The translations under genes were made by a program, and so were the position numbers. Shown one piece after another: positions 25,981 to 35,127 of a stretch of DNA of 64,000 bases. Position 1 is the first letter of the stretch. Each line of letters starts with the position of its first letter. A model generated the notes under the pieces. It was not told the DNA's origin and searched no databases. It worked only from the letters and a program-made list of their open reading frames with translations. The stretch spans positions 1-64,000 of the forward strand of contig CAMLKW010000001.1 of assembly GCA_946480605.1 (NCBI GenBank), in the 5' to 3' direction. The DNA comes from an uncultured Roseateles sp. (GTDB lineage: Bacteria; Pseudomonadota; Gammaproteobacteria; Burkholderiales; Burkholderiaceae).

Positions 25981-26864
25981 CAGGTCAGCTCCGCGAACAG
26001 GTCGTCGAGGTTGACGCGGTCCATGCTCAGGCCGGCAGGCAGGGCCGCGTCAGCCGGCAGCCGCGCCAGCACGCGCTCGCGGCCGGCCTCCAGCGGCGTG
26101 CGCTTCAGCGGCTCGACGCCCAGCCGGGCCATCAGCACGGCCATCTCGGTGACCGTGCCGGTGAAGGCGCGCACCTGGTCCAGCAGCTCATCCAGCGGCG
26201 CCTGCAGCGCGATGCGGCCGCCGCTCATGAAGGCGACGTTGAAGGCCACGCGCTCCAGGTCCGACAGGATGTGCGTGGAGAACACCACGGTGGCGCCGCG
26301 GTCCAGCACCTGGCCCACCAGCTCGCGCAGGAAGTCGCGCCGGCCGGCCGGGTCCAGGCTGGCGACGGGCTCGTCCAGCACCAGCAGGTCGGGCTCGTGG
26401 GCCAGAGCGCGGATGATGGACAGGCGCTGCTTCTGGCCGCCCGACAACTTGCGGATGGGCTTGTCGCGCGCGATGTCCCAGCGCGACATCAGGCCCTCCA
26501 CCTTGGCCTCGTTCCAGCGCGGGTAGAAGCTGCGGAAGTAGGCCAGCAGCTGGGCCGGCGTGAAGCCCTCGAACAGGTCGCTGTGCTGCGGCACGTAGCC
26601 GATGCGGGCGCGCGCGGCGTCGTCCAGCGCCAGCACGTCCTGGCCGAACAGCCGCACGCGGCCGGCATCGGGCTCGCGCAGGCCCAGCAGCGTCTCCAGC
26701 AGCGTGGTCTTGCCGGCGCCGTTGCGGCCCAGCAGACCCACGACCTGGCCCGGCTTCAGCGCCCAGTCCAGGCCGTCCAGCACGGCGGGACTTTTGGGGT
26801 AGGCCAGGCTCACGCGGCTCAGTTCGGCGCTGGCGGACTCGGTATGCGGAAAGTGAGGGCTCAT
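25980..26864 (-). CDS. ABC transporter ATP-binding protein (YtrB-like)
   Basis: A 294-residue ATPase. Walker A is GLLGRNGAGKTTLLE (about residues 43-57), the Q-loop is IGYVPQHSDLFEGFT, the signature is LSGGQKQRLSI, Walker B is LLVLDEPVASLDP, and the switch His is in VFSTHIL. These are the CcmA/YtrB-type features of exporters controlled by YtrA-type GntR repressors. The last 90 residues form a family-typical C-terminal extension. It sits between the GntR gene (32-nt gap) and the permease gene (1-nt overlap). Confidence 0.92.
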   Translation of the reverse strand: MSPHFPHTESASAELSRVSLAYPKSPAVLDGLDWALKPGQVVGLLGRNGAGKTTLLETLLGLREPDAGRVRLFGQDVLALDDAARARIGYVPQHSDLFEGFTPAQLLAYFRSFYPRWNEAKVEGLMSRWDIARDKPIRKLSGGQKQRLSIIRALAHEPDLLVLDEPVASLDPAGRRDFLRELVGQVLDRGATVVFSTHILSDLERVAFNVAFMSGGRIALQAPLDELLDQVRAFTGTVTEMAVLMARLGVEPLKRTPLEAGRERVLARLPADAALPAGLSMDRVNLDDLFAELT

Positions 26865-26896
26865 GGGGGCCTCTTGAGGTTGCGGAAGGTGGCGCC

Positions 26897-27292
26897 TCAG
26901 GAGGCGCCGTCCTCCAGGAGGGTCTTGAAGAGTTGCAGGACCTGGGCCTTGGGCAGCTCCAACTGCCGGGCCTCGGCAGCGGCCTTCTCCAGCGTGGGGC
27001 GCAGCAGCTCCACGCGGTCCGCGGTGGGCTGGGCCTTCTGGTGCTGCGCCGCCACCACCATGGACAGGCCGCGCCGGCGCTCCAGCACGCCCTCCATCTC
27101 CAGCATGGAGTAGGCCTTGGAGATGGTCATGGGGTGCACCGCCAGCGCCTGCGCCAGCTCGCGCACCGACGGGATCTCGTCACCCGCCTTCAGCTGCCCC
27201 GCCGCCACGCGCCGCCGGACCTGCTCGATGAGCTGGCGGTAGATGGGCTCGGGCGAGCCGGTGTTGATGTGGACGAAATGGGTCGGGTCCAT
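26897..27292 (-). CDS. YtrA-subfamily GntR transcriptional repressor
   Basis: A 131-residue protein. The ATG at 27292 is chosen over a TTG at 27346 because the promoter and operator lie between them and the HTH starts normally at about residue 15. It shows SPEPIYRQLIEQVRRRVAAG, DEIPSVRELAQALAVHPMTI with the recognition helix, and MEGVLERRRGLSMVV. The short C-terminal helical tail without a large effector domain is typical of YtrA. The subfamily represses its own ABC-exporter operon, which follows directly, and is released by cell-envelope stress or an unknown ligand. There is no clear Shine-Dalgarno, in keeping with a near-leaderless mRNA. Confidence 0.92.
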   Translation of the reverse strand: MDPTHFVHINTGSPEPIYRQLIEQVRRRVAAGQLKAGDEIPSVRELAQALAVHPMTISKAYSMLEMEGVLERRRGLSMVVAAQHQKAQPTADRVELLRPTLEKAAAEARQLELPKAQVLQLFKTLLEDGAS

Positions 27293-27304
27293 GCGGAACT
27301 GCCA

Positions 27305-27346
27305 ATGTGTACTAGTACGATAGTACACATGGACAGTATCCGTCAA
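27305..27346 (-). promoter_or_regulatory. Promoter and YtrA-type operator of the GntR-ABC operon
   Basis: On the reverse strand TTGACG (27341-27346) is followed after 18 nt by TATCGT (27317-27322), a plausible sigma-70 promoter. A perfect inverted repeat, ATGTGTACTA (27305-27314) and TAGTACACAT (27321-27330) with a 6-nt spacer, covers the -10. The long dyad over the promoter, directly upstream of a YtrA-type gene, is what an autorepressor site looks like. Confidence 0.8.
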
Positions 27347-27443
27347 GCGGGCGCGTCGCGACGCGCAGCACGGTCGAGCGCTTAAGCGGCCTCAGGTCTC
27401 CAGCAACCCGCTTGCATGAGCAACGCTTCAGCGCGTCGCACGG

Positions 27444-28703
27444 TCAGGGATGGAGCGCCCTCCAGCGCGGGTAGGCCTCCAGCGCCTTTTGCGGCCAGGT
27501 GCCCCACCAGGTGTAGCCGTTGCGGCGGCCCTTGGAGATCTCGTTGACGTCGTCATGGATGGTCTTGCCCCAGTCGCCGAAGATGGGGCGGCCGGTCGAC
27601 ACGTCGTAGAGCCGGGACCACAGCGGGCCGGCGCCGGGCTGGGAGATGAGCTTGCGGCCGTCGGGCGTCATCGTGAAGGCGTGGTCGCGCAGCGCCTGGG
27701 CCTGCAGCCAGGCGATACCGGCGTGGATGGCGGCCTTCATCGCGGGCGTGGGGCGGGGCTGCTGCATCAGGAACAGCAGCACGCCCGCGCTCTCGGCGCT
27801 GGCCAGGCCGCGCGGCTCGTAGTTGCGGGCGGAGATGGGGGTCAGCGTGAGCGCGTCGATCTGCTGCGGCCAGCCGGTCAGGCGGCCGTCGACCTTCACC
27901 TGGGCCGACAGGATGACGTCGACCGCACGGGCCGCTGCTGCACGGGCCTGGCGGCGCTGCGCCTGGGGCACGAAGGCGAAACCGGGCGCGCCGTCGGCCA
28001 CGTCCTGCAGCAGGTGCGCGGCCTCGGACACGGCCTCGTCGTTGAAGGTGATGCCGTCGTGGAAGCCCCCTTCCAGCGGGTAGTTCTGCGGCCAGCCGCC
28101 GTTGGGGTACTGAGCCATCAGCAGGTAGTCCAGGCCCTTGAGGATGGCGGCTCGATAGGCGTCGCTGGCGCGCTGCTGGTTCACACGCGCGAGAAAGCGG
28201 ATCTCGGTGTGCGTGGCGTCGTTGTCCAGCGTGCCGACGAAAGTCCAGAAGCGGTCGCGCGGCTCGTCGAAGCTGCCGCTGCCAACCGTCATCGTCTCGG
28301 CGTTGTTCGCGTAGCGCTGGCCGGGCAGGCGCGGCGGGCCGGCGCGGTTCTGGTTCTTGCTCCAGCCACCGCTGGGGGTCTGGAAGCTGAGGATGGTCGC
28401 GGCGATGGATTGCGCCTCGTCCGACGCGTACCAGCCGGGCTCGCCGTCCAGCGGCGCATTCATCTTGCCGGCCACGGGCGGCGGCGGCACGGGGTCGCCG
28501 GGCTTCAGCTCGCGGGCCAGCGTCGCGCGGTCGAAGGCCATCTGGCGTTCGGAGCGGTCGATATAGGCCTGCCAGGCCGGGCGCTGCGCGGCAGGCAGCT
28601 CGGCGAGGCGGGCCCTACTCACCTCGGGCGCCGGTGTGTTGTGGCCGATGACGGCGGCCAGCGCCGCACTCGGCAGCAGGGCGAGGAGCAACAGGTGCTT
28701 CAT
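27444..28703 (-). CDS. Exported pectate lyase, family PL10
   Basis: A 419-residue protein with a signal peptide (MKHLLLLALLPSAALAAV). The mature part matches PL10 (Azospirillum PelA type): YASDEAQSIAATILSFQTPSGGWSKN, TLDNDATHTEIRFLARV, YPNGGWPQNYPLEGGFHDGITFNDEA, GWPQQIDALTLTPISARNYE and C-terminal SRLYDVSTGRPIFGDW. PL10 cleaves polygalacturonate by beta-elimination in periplasm or medium, using Ca2+. It is the last gene of the leftward arabinose operon, overlapping the previous gene by four bases (ATGA). No terminator is obvious in 27347-27443; a 16-nt palindrome GCGCGTCGCGACGCGC lies at 27351-27366. Confidence 0.93.
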   Translation of the reverse strand: MKHLLLLALLPSAALAAVIGHNTPAPEVSRARLAELPAAQRPAWQAYIDRSERQMAFDRATLARELKPGDPVPPPPVAGKMNAPLDGEPGWYASDEAQSIAATILSFQTPSGGWSKNQNRAGPPRLPGQRYANNAETMTVGSGSFDEPRDRFWTFVGTLDNDATHTEIRFLARVNQQRASDAYRAAILKGLDYLLMAQYPNGGWPQNYPLEGGFHDGITFNDEAVSEAAHLLQDVADGAPGFAFVPQAQRRQARAAAARAVDVILSAQVKVDGRLTGWPQQIDALTLTPISARNYEPRGLASAESAGVLLFLMQQPRPTPAMKAAIHAGIAWLQAQALRDHAFTMTPDGRKLISQPGAGPLWSRLYDVSTGRPIFGDWGKTIHDDVNEISKGRRNGYTWWGTWPQKALEAYPRWRALHP

Positions 28704-30841
28704 GGCAGCGGCAGCAGGCCTTCGGCGCGCACGGTCCAGGCGCCGTCCTTGGGGAAGCCGGGCGTGACAGCGCCCTTGGGCGCCGCGTCCCAGCCACCGG
28801 CCATCAGGCCCATGGCCATCAGGTAGGCGGCGTTGGTGGGCAGGTAGGCCACCGCACCCTCGGGGTCGCGCGGGCGGCGGCTGTAGCCGCTGGGCATGAA
28901 GCGGGCTGCGGCGCCGGTGTTGGCCAGGATGCTGACGGCGCGTTCCGGCTCGCCCAGCCGCGCCGCCGTCAGCGCGCCCTGCCCCATCTGCCAGCTGACC
29001 CAGCCGCCATCCTCACCGCGCTGCGCATGCACGGCGTGGAAGGTGCGGCGCGCGGTCTCGATGTCGATCTTGTCGGTGGCCGGCAGATAGCCCAGCGCCA
29101 GCAGCATGGACGACGGCGCGCCACGCTTGCCCGGGCCGAACAGGTTGCGGATGCCTTCGATCTCCAGGTAGCGGCCGTCCTGCTGCGGCAGCGGCGCGAG
29201 GTTCTTGATGACGTCGGCCCACTTCGCGTCGGGTGCCAAACCTTGCCGCTCTCGCCATTGCTGCGCGACCTGCAGCCCGTAGTACCAGAAGGCCACCTCG
29301 AAGGTCGGGTTGCGCACCAGCTCCACCGACGTGCTCTCGCTGACGTTCTTCAGCGGCGGGCCCAGGTGGTAGACGCCGGTGGCCGGGTCGCGGTGAGCGA
29401 AGGACGCGAGGAACTTGGCGGACTCGGCCACCAGCTCGCCGTAGCGCTGCAGCGTCTCCTTCGTCGGCTTGGCACGGTAGACCAGCTCGGCCAGGTAGAT
29501 CGGGTTGGGCTGGTTCCAGATGATGTAGGGGTTGATGCCGCCGGGCGTGGGGCGGCCGTCCAGGCCCGACATCTTGGGCCAGCGCACGCCGTCGAAGCCT
29601 TCTCTCTTCGCCTGCGCGATGCCCTTGGGCAGTTGCCCCAGATACCAGGCCAGGCCCTTCTCCAGCAGGTCCACATGGCCCCATTGGTAGAACTGCGCGG
29701 CGTGGAAGACGTAGACCTCGGAGTTGTGCTTGCCGAACCAGCTCAGGTGCTGCAACCCGGTCTCGGCGGGCGGGAAGCTGCCGGCGTAGTTCACGCGCAT
29801 CAGGTAGAGCGACTGGATGGTGCGGCGCTCGATCTCCTTGGCGCGCGGATCGGTGGCGGCGCTGAGGTCCACCATGCCGCCCTTCGTCCAGTAGTCGCGC
29901 CAGGCCTGCTTCGATGACGCCAGCGTGCTGTCCACCGTTTCCTTGGGCGCGGGGTGCTCGGCGTCGGCGAACGCGGCCGTGAAAGCGAGGGTGTCGCCGC
30001 GGGTCGCGCGCAGCCGGTAGTCATGCGGCGCGGCCAGCTGCGGCGTGGAGGCGCTGACCAGCTCGGCCGGCGTGGACCAGCGCAGCTCGGCGTCGTAGCG
30101 CGTGCCGTCGGCCTCGCGGGCGATGCGGGCGTGGCCGGTGGCGACCTGCGTCAGCGTGCTGCGGTGCTTCTCCGGCTGCTCCCAGATGAAGGGCGGCTTG
30201 TGGGCTATTGCACTGCGATAGGCGTAGGGGAAGCGCACGCGCACCTGCAGGTCACCGCTGGCGATCAGCGGCGAGCGCGCCTGCACGGCCAGCACGGCGG
30301 CGCTGCCGTGGGTGGCGGTGGTGACCTCCAGCGGCTGGCCGCGCACCAGCAGCTTGCTGGTGACGATGCCGGTCCACAGGTCCAGCGTCTGCTGGATGCC
30401 CGCGATGTCCTCGCTGCGCAGCACCTCGCCGTAGAGCATGAACTGGAACTGACCCAGCGGCATGGGCTGGGGGTTCTCGCGGTAGTAGCGGCCGGCGGGC
30501 GTGTTCTGCTGGATGGGATAGAGGATCTGCCGGCCATGGAAGGGCACGGGCGCCAGCGTGTCCTCGAAGTGCAGGCCCTCGGGGTTTGGGAAGCTGTGCC
30601 AGCTCCAGGTGTTGCGCGTCTCCAGCGGCAGGCCGTTGTCGTAGTAGATGCGCTCCAGGCTCTGCAGGCCGGTCACGTCCACGGTCACCGCAAAGTCGCC
30701 GTTGCCAACGGTCAGCGCGGACTCGGGGTTGATCCCGGTGTTGCGCACCGCGTGGCGGGCGACGACGGCGGCGCGGTCTATGGGTTGGGCGAGTGCGGGC
30801 AATGCCACGCACGCGGCCAGCAGGAAGGAAAGCAGCTTCAA
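28700..30841 (-). CDS. Exported putative glycoside hydrolase with (alpha/alpha)6-type features
   Basis: A 713-residue protein when the TTG at 30841 is used. That start has TGAGGT 7 nt upstream and puts the signal peptide at the very N-terminus (MKLLSFLLAACVALPALA-QP); a GTG at 30880 would overlap the previous gene by 29 nt and add 13 residues. The N-terminal half is a beta-sandwich-like region (LTVGNGDFAVTVDVTGLQSL, LETRNTWSWHSFPNPEG). The C-terminal half looks like a six-hairpin toroid: HLSWFGKHNSEVYVFHAAQF, INPYIIWNQPNPIYLAELVY, NPTFEVAFWYYGLQ. It resembles GH65/GH95-like clans, but I cannot name the family. Its operon place suggests action on pectin side chains. Confidence 0.65.
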   Translation of the reverse strand: MKLLSFLLAACVALPALAQPIDRAAVVARHAVRNTGINPESALTVGNGDFAVTVDVTGLQSLERIYYDNGLPLETRNTWSWHSFPNPEGLHFEDTLAPVPFHGRQILYPIQQNTPAGRYYRENPQPMPLGQFQFMLYGEVLRSEDIAGIQQTLDLWTGIVTSKLLVRGQPLEVTTATHGSAAVLAVQARSPLIASGDLQVRVRFPYAYRSAIAHKPPFIWEQPEKHRSTLTQVATGHARIAREADGTRYDAELRWSTPAELVSASTPQLAAPHDYRLRATRGDTLAFTAAFADAEHPAPKETVDSTLASSKQAWRDYWTKGGMVDLSAATDPRAKEIERRTIQSLYLMRVNYAGSFPPAETGLQHLSWFGKHNSEVYVFHAAQFYQWGHVDLLEKGLAWYLGQLPKGIAQAKREGFDGVRWPKMSGLDGRPTPGGINPYIIWNQPNPIYLAELVYRAKPTKETLQRYGELVAESAKFLASFAHRDPATGVYHLGPPLKNVSESTSVELVRNPTFEVAFWYYGLQVAQQWRERQGLAPDAKWADVIKNLAPLPQQDGRYLEIEGIRNLFGPGKRGAPSSMLLALGYLPATDKIDIETARRTFHAVHAQRGEDGGWVSWQMGQGALTAARLGEPERAVSILANTGAAARFMPSGYSRRPRDPEGAVAYLPTNAAYLMAMGLMAGGWDAAPKGAVTPGFPKDGAWTVRAEGLLPLP

Positions 30842-30851
30842 AACGGCGACC

Positions 30852-33800
30852 TCAGTTGCGGGAACGATCAGCTTGGCCACGGTCGAGCGTCAGGCTCATC
30901 AGACCGATCACCACGTCATTGCTCAGGGTGCGCAGCGTCAGGCGCGCGAGGGGCTTGCCCGGGTCGAGCGGCAGGTCGACCACGGTGGCGGCGCCGCCAG
31001 GCACCGCGCGGCCGGTGGGCTGCAGGCGCACCAGGCCGGTCTTCAGGTCCACGCGCGGCGGCACGGGGCCGAAGCGGTGGAACTGGTAGTCATCGATGAA
31101 GTAGTCCTGCTCAATGGGCCACCAGGTGGTGGGATTGTGCAGGGCCAGCCAGGCACGGCTGCCGTCGGCGTACTCGACGATGACCTCGCCGTTGTCGATG
31201 CGGCTTTGCATGAAGTTGGTGGTGCCGGCCATCAGCAGGTAGGCGTGGCGGGCCTGGCCGGTCAGCGGGATGCTGATCTCCTTCGGGTAGTTGTCCCAGC
31301 GGGAGGTGAAGACGATGTTGCGGGCCTCGGGTACGCCCGGCGTGGCGAAGGGCAGGCCATTGGGCAGCTTGAGTAGGCCCTGCTGCTCGGCAGCCACGCG
31401 GCGCAGGCCGCTGTCGTCGAGGGCGGGCAGCTCGTTCACATGGCCAGCCCAGGCACCGGCGCCTTGGGAGGGCAGCGTCAGCGACACACCGCTCGGTCGT
31501 GGCGTCAGGTATTTACCGAGCTTGAAGAGATCGGTGACGCGGTCGTTGAAGTGGAGATCCAGCGCGATGGGGTCGAAGACGGCGTCCGCCACGGGCGTTG
31601 TCCAGTCCAAGGTCCTGGGCTGCCATGGCGTGGGAAGGCGAAGCCCAAACTTCGGCCACGGTGCCTTGCGCCAATGCACGACGACCTCGGCACGCGCCTC
31701 CCAGGGTTGCTCGACGAGCACCACGAGAGCCTCAGGATCAGGCTTCCATTCGACGGGCCGGCCGTTCCACGTCACCGACTCGATGGCACGGCCCCAGGCC
31801 GGGAACTTCATGCGCAGTTGCTTGAAACGCGAGCCGGGCTGCGTGATCTGCCACCGCTCGCGCATCCCTTCGCGCTTGAAAGCCACGCCCACACCGGGGT
31901 GCTGCAGCTCGGCCTCGTTCCACTTGTCGGGAAAGCCGGGCTGCACGGTCATCACACCAGCCAGCGCATCGGGCTTCACGCCAAACAGCCCCTCCACCAA
32001 TGCGCGCGCCGTCACGCCGGTGCCGTCGGCAAAGTCGCGCTGCGACTCGCGGCGGTAGTGGTCCAGGTAGTTCATGGAGCCCACGTTGCCCGGCGTGATG
32101 CCCATGTTCATGCTGGCCATCAGCGCGCTCTTGGCCAGGATGAACGCGGACTCGGAGTAGCTGGCCTGCCACATCGCCAAGGCCGTGTGCAGGTTCTCGC
32201 CCATCACGACGTTGTTGACCGACCAGGCATAAGGCATCCAGTCCGTGCTGGGCAGCACGTGATACGCCAAATCCTTGGGCACGCCTGGGCCGTGCACAGG
32301 AATCTGTTTGAAGGAGCTGAACACGTCCCGCGCCATCTGCATGGCCTCCTGAGAAGTGGGCACTTCAGAGTCGATGGCGTGATAGAAGCTCCACAGCCCG
32401 TAGCTTGTGTGTAGTCGCTGCAGACCCAGGCTGTCGCGGTACTCGCCGAAGGCGCCGCGATACGGCATCCACAAGTGTTTGCGCATGCCTTGCGCGATCA
32501 GGTCCGCCTCGCGCTGGTAGGCACTGCCGTCCTCGCCCAGCAGCTTTGCCAAGCGCGCCGCACTGCGGAAGGCGTAGACGTTGTAGGCCGACGCATGCGT
32601 GACGCCGCCGCCGCCGTAGTAGATGTCGTCGCTGGCCCAGAAATTGGCATAGCCCTCGTACAGCGGCAGGCCGCCGAAGTCGCGGCGGAACAGGCGTTGC
32701 TCCCAGGCCAGGTGGCGCTGGATGGCGGGCCACGCGCGGCGGGCGAGCTCCAGGTCGCCGGTCCACAGCAGGTGGCGGAACAGGGCGTCGAAGAACACCA
32801 TGTTCATGTCGTAGTGCGAGGCGGTCAGGTTGCCGTTGGAGTGCAAGGCCGTCCTGCTGCGCGCGAGGTTCGTGTCCGCGTCGGGTGGCGGCAGCTGCGC
32901 GGGAATGGGCGACGTGTTCTGCCGCGCCAGCCAAGTCTCGATGTTCTGCTTCGCGCGGTCGTGCCAGCCGAGGGCATCGAGCGCATAGGCGCCGCGCCAA
33001 CCCAGCAGCGGCACGCGCCAGGCGACGGCGCCGTGCAGGATGGCCTTGGCGTCGTCGTCCCACAGCGCATCACCCACCACGTTGATCGCGCCGACGGCGG
33101 CGTTCAGCCACGGGTCGGGCGTGGTGATGCGGATCTGCTGGCGCAAGGCCTTGAAGTGGGCCCGCTCCCGGGCAAACAGCGTGGGCAGCTCGGCCGCCGT
33201 GAAGCGCGGCACCAACGGCGTGCCGCGCGTGGCGGGGCGGGGCGCGCCGACGGCGGCATAGGTCTGCGCGGCGGCGCTGGCTTGCGAGCGGGCGGCGTCG
33301 GCCAGGCGTTGCAGCGCGAGCCAGGCCGGCTTGCGCTCGCGCAGGGCGACGCGGCCGACGGTGATGGCCACGTCAGGTGTTGCGCCGGACGCTGCGAGCA
33401 GCGCGGGCAGCGAGTCCCAGTCGCTCGCCGCGGCCAGATGCTGCTGCGCGCCCACAGGCACCACACCGGCGATGAGCGCCGCCGGCGCGGCCAGCACGAA
33501 GCCGTCGCTGCCCAGCACCAGCCGGTTGCCCGCCGCGAACTGCGGCTGGAACTGGAAGTAGCGGCTGATCGGCACGGACTCGGTGCCGATGTCGCCATCG
33601 CGCCGGCCCCGCTGGCCGGTGACGCCACCATAGGTCCACACCAGCTCGGCGCCTTCCGGCAGGCCGCGCCCCTCGGCGCGGATCACCAGGCCTTCGGTAG
33701 TCGTCGTGGCGAGCGCGACGACGGCCAGGCTGCCCTCGCCGAGCAGCGGGTCGCGGATGTCGTAGTGCAGCTCGCCCGGGCGGTAGCGCGTCGTGACGGA

Positions 33801-34130
33801 CTCGGCCTCGTGCAGCCAGCGACTGCCGGCGGGCGTTCGCAGTGCCAGCCGCAGGTTGCCGCCACGACCGGGCAGGTAGAGGATGAACTCCGGCTTGTCG
33901 CCACCGTCGACACGGAAGCCCGTGCGGCCACCGTACAGCGGACGGTTGAAGAACTCGGTGCCGTTGTGGATGACGAAGTCTTCGCCCTCCGGCGTGTAGC
34001 GCAGTGGCTGGGCCGTCTGGCCCTGCAGATTGATGCGCGTCTGCTGCGGGCCGGAGATGGCCTGCGCGGCGACCGGCCACGGCAGCGCCAGCACGGCCAC
34101 GACCACACCTTCGAAAAACCAGCTGCGCAT
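30852..34130 (-). CDS. Very large exported DUF4450-like putative glycosidase
   Basis: A 1092-residue protein from the ATG at 34130, which directly precedes a signal peptide (VVVAVLALPWPVAAQA). Residues about 40-300 contain VIHNGTEFFNRPLYGGRTGF and FILYLPGRGGNLRLAL, which I recall as the DUF4450 region. The middle has helical-toroid features (HYDMNMVFFDALFRHLLWTG, YEGYANFWASDDIYYGGGGV, PYAWSVNNVVMGENLHTALA). The C-terminus has two or three beta-sandwich stretches. Similar proteins occur in Bacteroidetes polysaccharide loci, as I recall. The catalytic acid/base pair cannot be assigned from sequence. Ten nt separate it from the next gene, so both are co-expressed. Confidence 0.65.
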   Translation of the reverse strand: MRSWFFEGVVVAVLALPWPVAAQAISGPQQTRINLQGQTAQPLRYTPEGEDFVIHNGTEFFNRPLYGGRTGFRVDGGDKPEFILYLPGRGGNLRLALRTPAGSRWLHEAESVTTRYRPGELHYDIRDPLLGEGSLAVVALATTTTEGLVIRAEGRGLPEGAELVWTYGGVTGQRGRRDGDIGTESVPISRYFQFQPQFAAGNRLVLGSDGFVLAAPAALIAGVVPVGAQQHLAAASDWDSLPALLAASGATPDVAITVGRVALRERKPAWLALQRLADAARSQASAAAQTYAAVGAPRPATRGTPLVPRFTAAELPTLFARERAHFKALRQQIRITTPDPWLNAAVGAINVVGDALWDDDAKAILHGAVAWRVPLLGWRGAYALDALGWHDRAKQNIETWLARQNTSPIPAQLPPPDADTNLARSRTALHSNGNLTASHYDMNMVFFDALFRHLLWTGDLELARRAWPAIQRHLAWEQRLFRRDFGGLPLYEGYANFWASDDIYYGGGGVTHASAYNVYAFRSAARLAKLLGEDGSAYQREADLIAQGMRKHLWMPYRGAFGEYRDSLGLQRLHTSYGLWSFYHAIDSEVPTSQEAMQMARDVFSSFKQIPVHGPGVPKDLAYHVLPSTDWMPYAWSVNNVVMGENLHTALAMWQASYSESAFILAKSALMASMNMGITPGNVGSMNYLDHYRRESQRDFADGTGVTARALVEGLFGVKPDALAGVMTVQPGFPDKWNEAELQHPGVGVAFKREGMRERWQITQPGSRFKQLRMKFPAWGRAIESVTWNGRPVEWKPDPEALVVLVEQPWEARAEVVVHWRKAPWPKFGLRLPTPWQPRTLDWTTPVADAVFDPIALDLHFNDRVTDLFKLGKYLTPRPSGVSLTLPSQGAGAWAGHVNELPALDDSGLRRVAAEQQGLLKLPNGLPFATPGVPEARNIVFTSRWDNYPKEISIPLTGQARHAYLLMAGTTNFMQSRIDNGEVIVEYADGSRAWLALHNPTTWWPIEQDYFIDDYQFHRFGPVPPRVDLKTGLVRLQPTGRAVPGGAATVVDLPLDPGKPLARLTLRTLSNDVVIGLMSLTLDRGQADRSRN

Positions 34131-34206
34131 CCCTTGCCCTCGCCCGGCGCGGAGCCGGAGCACGGCGAGTCGTCCCGGGCGCGCAGGGCCGGGGACGACA
34201 GGCGAT

Positions 34207-35127
34207 TCAATCGTCGTTGAACAGCGGCTCGGCCAGGTAGAGGCCGGCGGCTACGGTCATGCCGAACAGGCTGCCGGACTGTGGCATGGCCATCAGCTCG
34301 GCGCTGCTGAGGCCCACGCGGGCGGTCGTCACGGTGATCTGGTCGCCGTTGGCGCCGCCGAAGGCGGGGCAGGTGATGTCGCGCACCGGCACGCTGTAGC
34401 GGGCAAGCAGCCGGCCGTCGGCGCCGTAGCGCGCCACGGCGCCGTTGCCCCATTCGGCGTTCCACAGGCAGCCCTGGGCGTCGATGGTGGAGCCGTCGGG
34501 CTCGGCGGCCTCGACGTCCTTCTTCACGAACAGCCGCGGCTCGCTGACGCGGGCGCTGGCCGAGTCGTAGTCGCACACCATGATGCGGCGCGTGGGCGAG
34601 TCGCAGTAGTACATGCGCCGGCCGTTGGGGCTGAAGCAGATGCTGTTGGCGATGGCCACGCCGTCCAGCGGCAGGCGGCGCAGGCCGCGCGCCGCCGAGT
34701 ACTGGTAGAAGCCGGCTATGGTCTGGCGCGGCTCGGCCTCGTCCAGCGTGCCGAAGACCAGCGCACCGCTGCGGTCGCAGCGGCCGTCGTTGGAACGGGT
34801 ACTGGGCAGGTGGGCCTCGATCAGCGTGATCTCTTGCGGCTGCGCATCGATGACGCCGGTGGCCCGCAGGTCGGGCAGCGTCAACCAGGCCAGGCGCTTG
34901 GCCATGGCCAGCAACAGCCGGCCGGAGCGGGTGTGCACGAAGCAGCCGACGCGCTCGGGCAGGCGCACCTGCAGCGTGGCGCTCGCGCCAGGCGTCCAGG
35001 CATGGATGCAGCTGCCGGCGATGTCGGTCCACCACCAGCGGCCCGAAGGTGCATGCCATTGCAGGCCTTCGCCGAGGCTGTTGGCCTGGGCGAGAACGAG
35101 GGAGAAGGGGTGTTCAGCTTTGCTCAT
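34207..35127 (-). CDS. SMP-30/gluconolactonase family sugar lactonase (probable L-arabinolactonase)
   Basis: A 306-residue protein starting at the ATG at 35127, which lies within the end of the thioesterase gene (14-nt overlap). The six-bladed SMP-30 propeller shows ANSLGEGLQWHAPSGRWWWT with the metal-binding Glu, IANSICFSPNGRRMYYCDSP with Asn and Asp ligands, and AEPDGSTIDAQGCLWNAEWG. There is no signal peptide, so it is cytosolic. The family opens sugar lactones with a divalent metal. With the SDR dehydrogenase and KDA dehydratase it would convert L-arabino-1,4-lactone to L-arabonate. Exact substrate is inferred from context; galactonolactone is the main alternative. Confidence 0.85.
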   Translation of the reverse strand: MSKAEHPFSLVLAQANSLGEGLQWHAPSGRWWWTDIAGSCIHAWTPGASATLQVRLPERVGCFVHTRSGRLLLAMAKRLAWLTLPDLRATGVIDAQPQEITLIEAHLPSTRSNDGRCDRSGALVFGTLDEAEPRQTIAGFYQYSAARGLRRLPLDGVAIANSICFSPNGRRMYYCDSPTRRIMVCDYDSASARVSEPRLFVKKDVEAAEPDGSTIDAQGCLWNAEWGNGAVARYGADGRLLARYSVPVRDITCPAFGGANGDQITVTTARVGLSSAELMAMPQSGSLFGMTVAAGLYLAEPLFNDD

